A DNA stretch of 64,000 bases from an uncultured Pelagibacteraceae bacterium. GTDB lineage: Bacteria; Pseudomonadota; Alphaproteobacteria; Pelagibacterales; Pelagibacteraceae. This document shows, piece by piece, positions 60,222 through 64,000 of the stretch. A model generated the notes under the pieces. The model ran no database searches, had not been told where the DNA came from, and saw only the letters and a list, made by a program, of their open reading frames with translations. Within the stretch, counting starts at the first letter, position 1, and every line of letters begins with the position of its first letter. Location: positions 1-64,000 of the forward strand of contig CACBYP010000001.1 in the NCBI GenBank assembly GCA_902543485.1. Reading direction: 5' to 3'. Both the position numbers and the translations under genes were made by a program.

Positions 60222-62444
60222 ATGAAAATAAATAATGTAGTTGTAATTGGTTCTGGAACAATGGGGAGCGGTATAGCTGCACATTTATGTAACGCAAATG
60301 TTCCTGTTACTTTGTTGGATTTAACTACAGAAATTAGTCAAAAGGCTAAAGAGAGAATAGGAAAATCTAGACCTCCTTTGTTAATAGATAAATCAAAATT
60401 AGATAATATACATGTAGGAAACATTGAGGAAAACTTTGATGTGGTTTCGAATGCAGATTGGATTGTAGAAGCTGTTGTAGAAAGAATAGATATAAAACAT
60501 AATATTTACGAAAAAATATTTAAGCATAGAAAAAAAGAGTCCGTTGTTTCATCTAATACCTCATCTATTCCAATAAGTGTTCTTTCAGAAAAATTATCTG
60601 ATCAAGACAAAAAGGATTTCTGCATAACTCACTTCTTTAATCCTGTTAGATACATGGATTTACTTGAAATAGTAAAAAGTAATGAAAGTGATTTAGATAA
60701 AGTTAAACTTTTAAAAGACTTTTGTGAAATAGACTTAGGCAAAGGTGCAATTATCTGTAATGACACTCCAGGATTTTTAGGTAATAGAATTGGAGTTTAC
60801 GCAATGCAAATTGCAATGACCGAAGCATTTAATATGAAACTTAGTGTAGAAGAGGCTGATGCTGTCTTTGGCAGACCAATGGGTATACCTAAAACTGGGG
60901 TATTTGGATTGTATGACCTAATTGGTATTGATTTAATGGCAGATGTATTGAAAAGTTTTATTAAAGAGTTACCTGAAAGCGATCCATTTCAACGTGTAGC
61001 AAAAGAAATGCCACTTGTAAAAAAATTAATAGAAACTGGATATACCGGTAGAAAAGGAAAAGGTGGATTTTATAGAATGAATAAGGAGGGAGGTAAGAAA
61101 ATTTTAGAGGCCATCAATCTTGAAACTGGGGAATATTCTCCTTCAAAAAAAATAGATATTAAATCTGAAAAAGTTGATTTAAAAAAATTAATTAATCGTG
61201 GAGATAAATATGGAGATTATGCTTGGTCAGTAATTTCTAAAATAATAAAATATTCTTCCTCATTAGTTCCAGGCATTACAGATAAATTTAATGACATTGA
61301 TGAAGCAATGAGACTTGGCTTCAATTGGTCTAGAGGGCCTTTTGAAATGTTAAAAGAAATTGGAGTAAATAATTTTTTTCAAAAAATTGATAATTTTGAG
61401 GGAAATAAATTTTTAGAAAATTTATCAAAATCCAAAGATGAAAATTTTTATGGTGAGAGACAACAATATACTGAAATTGAAACTTTAGGAAAAATTAAAC
61501 CAAGAGCCCTTAAACTTGATAAAAATAATTCTGCTGAAATTTACAGATTTCCTGAATTTAACATTGTTGAATTTACAACTAAAGCAAACGCTTTGGATTA
61601 TGACTCAATGGATTCTTTAAAAAACGCTACAGACAAACCATTGATAATTATTAATGAAAGTATGCAGTTTTCTGCTGGTGTTAATTTAACATATACTATG
61701 AATTTTGCAGATAAAGGTGACTTTAAATCTATAGAAAAATTTGTCGGTTATTTTCAAGAAACATGCAAACACTTAAAATACTCAAAATTTCCAGTAGTTT
61801 CAGCACCATCAGGTCTTACACTTGGAGGGGGTTTTGAAGTTTTAGTTCAAAGTAACTTTGTTGCTTCGCATACAAATATTGTTGTTGGATTAGTTGAAAC
61901 ATTGGTTGGTTTAGTTCCAGCTGGAGGAGGATGTAAAGAAATGTTGTGGCGATGGTCTCAAACAGATGAAGCAAAAAATGATCCAGATTTTGCACCTTTA
62001 AAAGTTTTTGATATAATTGGTTATGCAAAAACTGCAACATCTCCAGTAGAAGCTGAACCTCTAAAGTACTTAATCCCTGAAAATAAAAAAATAATGAGCA
62101 GAAATAGTCTATTAAATGAGGCAAGAAAAATTTTGGATCAGAATAAAGAATTTACTCCTCCTCAAGAATGCACATTTAATTTATCTGGTAAATCTTTAAA
62201 AGACAAAATGGTCGGCATGTTAGAAAAACTGTATAATGATAAAATTATATTAGATCATGGAATGATGGTTGGAACAGAGCTAGCAAATGTTTTAAGTGGT
62301 GGTGATACAACTATAGATAAAACGCTTACAGAAGATCAGTTGTTTAAATTAGAGTTAGATGCTTTCATGAAATTAATCGAGACAAGTAAAACCCAAGATA
62401 GAATTAAACACACATTATCAACTGGAAAACCTCTAGTTAACTAA
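60222..62444 (+). CDS. FadN-type bifunctional 3-hydroxyacyl-CoA dehydrogenase / enoyl-CoA hydratase
   Basis: A 740-residue beta-oxidation enzyme with the dehydrogenase half first and the hydratase-like half last, the order of Bacillus FadN and opposite to E. coli FadB. NAD binding: VVVIGSGTMGSGIAAH at residues 6-21. The catalytic His is in THFFNPVRYMDLLEIV. The second dehydrogenase helical domain includes GRPMGIPKTGVFGLYDLIGIDL. The hydratase-like domain has SAGVNLTYTM for the first oxyanion loop, and GLTLGGGFEVLVQSNFVASHTNIVVGLVETLVGLVPAGGGCKEML for the second oxyanion loop and the Glu region, again similar to FadN. It could handle fatty acyl- or short acyl-CoA substrates. It overlaps the convergent cyclophilin gene by 12 bases. 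Confidence 0.9.
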   Translation: MKINNVVVIGSGTMGSGIAAHLCNANVPVTLLDLTTEISQKAKERIGKSRPPLLIDKSKLDNIHVGNIEENFDVVSNADWIVEAVVERIDIKHNIYEKIFKHRKKESVVSSNTSSIPISVLSEKLSDQDKKDFCITHFFNPVRYMDLLEIVKSNESDLDKVKLLKDFCEIDLGKGAIICNDTPGFLGNRIGVYAMQIAMTEAFNMKLSVEEADAVFGRPMGIPKTGVFGLYDLIGIDLMADVLKSFIKELPESDPFQRVAKEMPLVKKLIETGYTGRKGKGGFYRMNKEGGKKILEAINLETGEYSPSKKIDIKSEKVDLKKLINRGDKYGDYAWSVISKIIKYSSSLVPGITDKFNDIDEAMRLGFNWSRGPFEMLKEIGVNNFFQKIDNFEGNKFLENLSKSKDENFYGERQQYTEIETLGKIKPRALKLDKNNSAEIYRFPEFNIVEFTTKANALDYDSMDSLKNATDKPLIIINESMQFSAGVNLTYTMNFADKGDFKSIEKFVGYFQETCKHLKYSKFPVVSAPSGLTLGGGFEVLVQSNFVASHTNIVVGLVETLVGLVPAGGGCKEMLWRWSQTDEAKNDPDFAPLKVFDIIGYAKTATSPVEAEPLKYLIPENKKIMSRNSLLNEARKILDQNKEFTPPQECTFNLSGKSLKDKMVGMLEKLYNDKIILDHGMMVGTELANVLSGGDTTIDKTLTEDQLFKLELDAFMKLIETSKTQDRIKHTLSTGKPLVN

Positions 62445-63080
62445 TAACTTTAGATTTTTAATATAATCAGGCTTTAATACATAGGTTGATTTATTTCCCG
62501 CTTTAATTTTTTTTAAAGAGTCCATCCCTGCAATTACTCTTCCAATTGGAGTATATTCACCTTGATATATTGGTATATCTATTAAAGTGATAAAAAATTC
62601 GCTATCTTCTGTATCGAATTGATCTTTCCTAGCAAAAGCCACAGAGCCAGCATTAAATAAAAAATTACTACTAAGCTCAGATTTAATTGTTCCTAAACCA
62701 GACTTACCAGTTCCTACTTTAGAATAATTTATATTAGATACATTTCCATATTCAATATCTCCAGCTTGTATTAAAGTATTTTCTATTACTCGATAAAAAG
62801 TTGAACCATTATAGGAACCTCTATTTATTAACTTCTTAAATCGATTTACAGCTTTAGGTGCAATTTTAGGATCTAATTCTATTAGAACGTTACCGCATTC
62901 AACCTCCATAATTGCAATATTCTGCTTATCTCTGAAATCGATGTTATTTAAATCGATTTTTTTTACAAAAAGACATTTATTACTTAATATATAAAATGAA
63001 CCTAAAGTTAAAATAATAAGCAGAATAAGAAAAATAAATAATATTTTTTCAGATAGTGATGGTTTAATTTTTTTTATCAT
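62433..63080 (-). CDS. Cyclophilin-type peptidyl-prolyl isomerase, membrane-anchored or secreted
   Basis: A 215-residue protein with an N-terminal hydrophobic segment (residues about 12-32: KILFIFLILLIILTLGSFYIL), followed by a cyclophilin domain from about residue 50. The domain has VECGNVLIELDPKIAPKAVNRFKKLINRGSYNGSTFYRVI, GSVAFARKDQFDTEDSEFFITL, and IGRVIAGMDSLKKI. The usual active-site FHRVIPGFMIQGGD is here FYRVIENTLIQAGD: the Arg remains, so isomerase activity is possible but altered. The hydrophobic segment could be a signal anchor facing the periplasm. Ends inside the convergent FadN gene by 12 bases and starts next to the HExxH protein gene (zero gap). Confidence 0.85.
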   Translation of the reverse strand: MIKKIKPSLSEKILFIFLILLIILTLGSFYILSNKCLFVKKIDLNNIDFRDKQNIAIMEVECGNVLIELDPKIAPKAVNRFKKLINRGSYNGSTFYRVIENTLIQAGDIEYGNVSNINYSKVGTGKSGLGTIKSELSSNFLFNAGSVAFARKDQFDTEDSEFFITLIDIPIYQGEYTPIGRVIAGMDSLKKIKAGNKSTYVLKPDYIKNLKLLVN

Positions 63081-63812
63081 TCAAAAAATAAACTTTTCAT
63101 CTATTTCTTTAAGACTATTAATTAAGAAATTTTTCTTCTTAGTTAAAATATTATCTTTTTTAATTAATAAATCTATTTCTTTAAAGTTTGTTTTTAATAA
63201 TGAATAAATTTCAGCCATATCTTCTTCAGCTGTGCTCATTGAATATTCTGTTAAAAAGCCTTTCATAATTTCTAAATCTAAACCTAATAAATCAGTGCAT
63301 GTAGAACATGATGCGTAAGAAAAATCTTTATTATTAAGTTCACTCCATTTATTTTTTTTAAAAAGCTTAGGAAAACTGTTATCAATCATATGAAATATTT
63401 CATGATGGATCATTCTTTCAAAATAATTTCGGTTAAATGTTAAGTCTAAAATTAAAGTCCTGAATTTATTATCTGGTATACCTCCTGTATTAATGCCTGA
63501 AATTTCTAAGTTTTTGCAAAGAACTACAAATTTCAAATTTATTTTCCTTAAGAAATTTGAGTTATATTCTCTCAGATTATTTTGAATTGTATTAAACTCA
63601 CGATCCAAATCACTTTTATTTATACCGTTACACTTAATATTATTTGTATCACCTATTACAAAACCTCTTTTCGATACCAAATATTTGATACCATTAATGT
63701 CATCAACCTTATGAACTTCTAAATTTGGGATTTTAATTAAATTATATATTGCATCTGCATTTACATAAGAAAAGTTAAAAAATAATATAAATATTAATAT
63801 AATATATCTCAT
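63081..63812 (-). CDS. Secreted HExxH-motif putative zinc metallopeptidase
   Basis: A 243-residue protein from the ATG at 63812; an earlier in-frame ATG at 63932 would add a run of phenylalanines but lacks a plausible leader. The chosen start gives a good signal peptide (MRYIILIFILFFNFSYVNA, cleavage near residue 19). The zinc motif HHEIFHMID (HExxH) is at about residues 149-155, and a downstream Glu-rich segment, TAEEDMAEIYSLL, can supply the third ligand, as in gluzincin-like proteins. A CSTC pair between them may form a disulfide. The family is not named to me. Start is divergent from the 44-residue membrane ORF at 63866. Confidence 0.76.
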   Translation of the reverse strand: MRYIILIFILFFNFSYVNADAIYNLIKIPNLEVHKVDDINGIKYLVSKRGFVIGDTNNIKCNGINKSDLDREFNTIQNNLREYNSNFLRKINLKFVVLCKNLEISGINTGGIPDNKFRTLILDLTFNRNYFERMIHHEIFHMIDNSFPKLFKKNKWSELNNKDFSYASCSTCTDLLGLDLEIMKGFLTEYSMSTAEEDMAEIYSLLKTNFKEIDLLIKKDNILTKKKNFLINSLKEIDEKFIF

Positions 63813-63865
63813 TTTAATAATTTTGATGATATTAGATATAATATGAATGTGATAGGATTTATTTA

Positions 63866-64000
63866 ATGAAAAAAAGAAAAAGAAAAAAAAATAATAATAG
63901 AGATCATGAGTCAGTGCCCAAGATGTTTGCAAAAAAATACATATATTTCTATTATCCCTTTTTCTGGATCATTCTAATAATATTCTTATTACTAAAATGA
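63866..64000 (+). CDS. 44-residue basic membrane microprotein (putative)
   Basis: A short ORF ending exactly at the window edge (stop tga at 63998-64000), so it is complete. It begins with a very basic stretch (MKKRKRKKNNNRDHESV) and ends with a single hydrophobic helix (YIYFYYPFFWIILIIFLLLK). This is the layout of a small inner-membrane protein with an N-in basic tail. It is divergent from the HExxH protein gene, with 53 bases between. No family is recognised. Its coding status relies on good length for a chance ORF in this DNA and on membrane-protein composition. Confidence 0.5.
   Translation: MKKRKRKKNNNRDHESVPKMFAKKYIYFYYPFFWIILIIFLLLK

Noticed and set aside
63813-63932. Upstream ATG adding a Phe-rich leader to the HExxH protein
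   Set aside because: The extension is a low-complexity run crossing the promoter region of the divergent ORF, whereas the internal Met at 63812 begins a normal signal peptide.
1-64000. Mobile elements, CRISPR arrays, prophage, tRNA attachment sites
   Set aside because: No transposase, integrase, phage protein, repeat-spacer pattern or tRNA-like sequence was seen on either strand.

Overview
The window is visibly AT-rich and extremely compact. No gene-free stretch exceeds about 150 bases, and many genes overlap by 1, 4 or more bases. I found no rRNA, tRNA, transposase, phage gene, CRISPR array or recognisable transcription regulator. Gene content (a DmdA-family DMSP demethylase, several osmolyte and amino-acid ABC importers, carnitine and ectoine catabolism, two GFA proteins, MsrA and MsrB) and protein style (Lys/Asn/Ile-rich) fit a streamlined marine alphaproteobacterium of the SAR11/Pelagibacterales type. 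That placement is inference; no marker gene confirms it.

Layout. 1-4065: end of an HDAC-family hydrolase, MsrB, an inverse-autotransporter-like barrel with a secreted neighbour, glutaredoxin, a DUF2805-type protein and a LysE-type exporter. 4154-10105: a complete Liv-type importer (substrate-binding protein, two permeases, two ATPases) with a 60-residue gene wedged between the permeases, fused into one operon with the exporter pair AzlC/AzlD. 10106-12345: secreted pentapeptide-repeat protein, GlaH-type glutarate hydroxylase, ProC-like reductase. 12347-17513: a second Liv system, a 22-residue membrane microprotein ORF, and its substrate-binding protein on the opposite strand.

18632-31644: a quaternary-amine island. 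Gamma-butyrobetaine hydroxylase makes carnitine, CdhA oxidises it, CdhC cleaves dehydrocarnitine with acetyl-CoA, and CdhB hydrolyses betainyl-CoA to glycine betaine. A ProX/ProW/ProV importer with a double-length permease lies alongside, together with a GMC oxidoreductase, a CitE-like lyase, an SDR and two GFA proteins. 31683-40554: Fe-alcohol dehydrogenase, amidase, DMT exporters, two homocysteine S-methyltransferases, MsrA, a serine hydrolase, a VOC protein and an aldehyde dehydrogenase.

40669-47126: EutA-like and DoeA (ectoine hydrolase) genes in line with a Pot-type ABC importer. 47127-54570: a tightly packed minus-strand operon of thiolase, DmdA, a transthyretin-like protein with altered C-terminus, a ThDP enzyme, an FMN 2-hydroxyacid dehydrogenase, an S51 peptidase-like protein and a second GcvT/DmdA-like folate protein. 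This is the best candidate for an undescribed pathway. 54712-60164: a Dpp-type peptide importer with fused ATPases. 60222-64000: FadN-type beta-oxidation enzyme, cyclophilin, a secreted HExxH protein and a 44-residue membrane ORF.

Recurrent design: three substrate-binding-protein genes are followed by a strong hairpin terminator before the permease genes, which should give excess binding protein over membrane components. Convergent operons often abut or overlap tail to tail.
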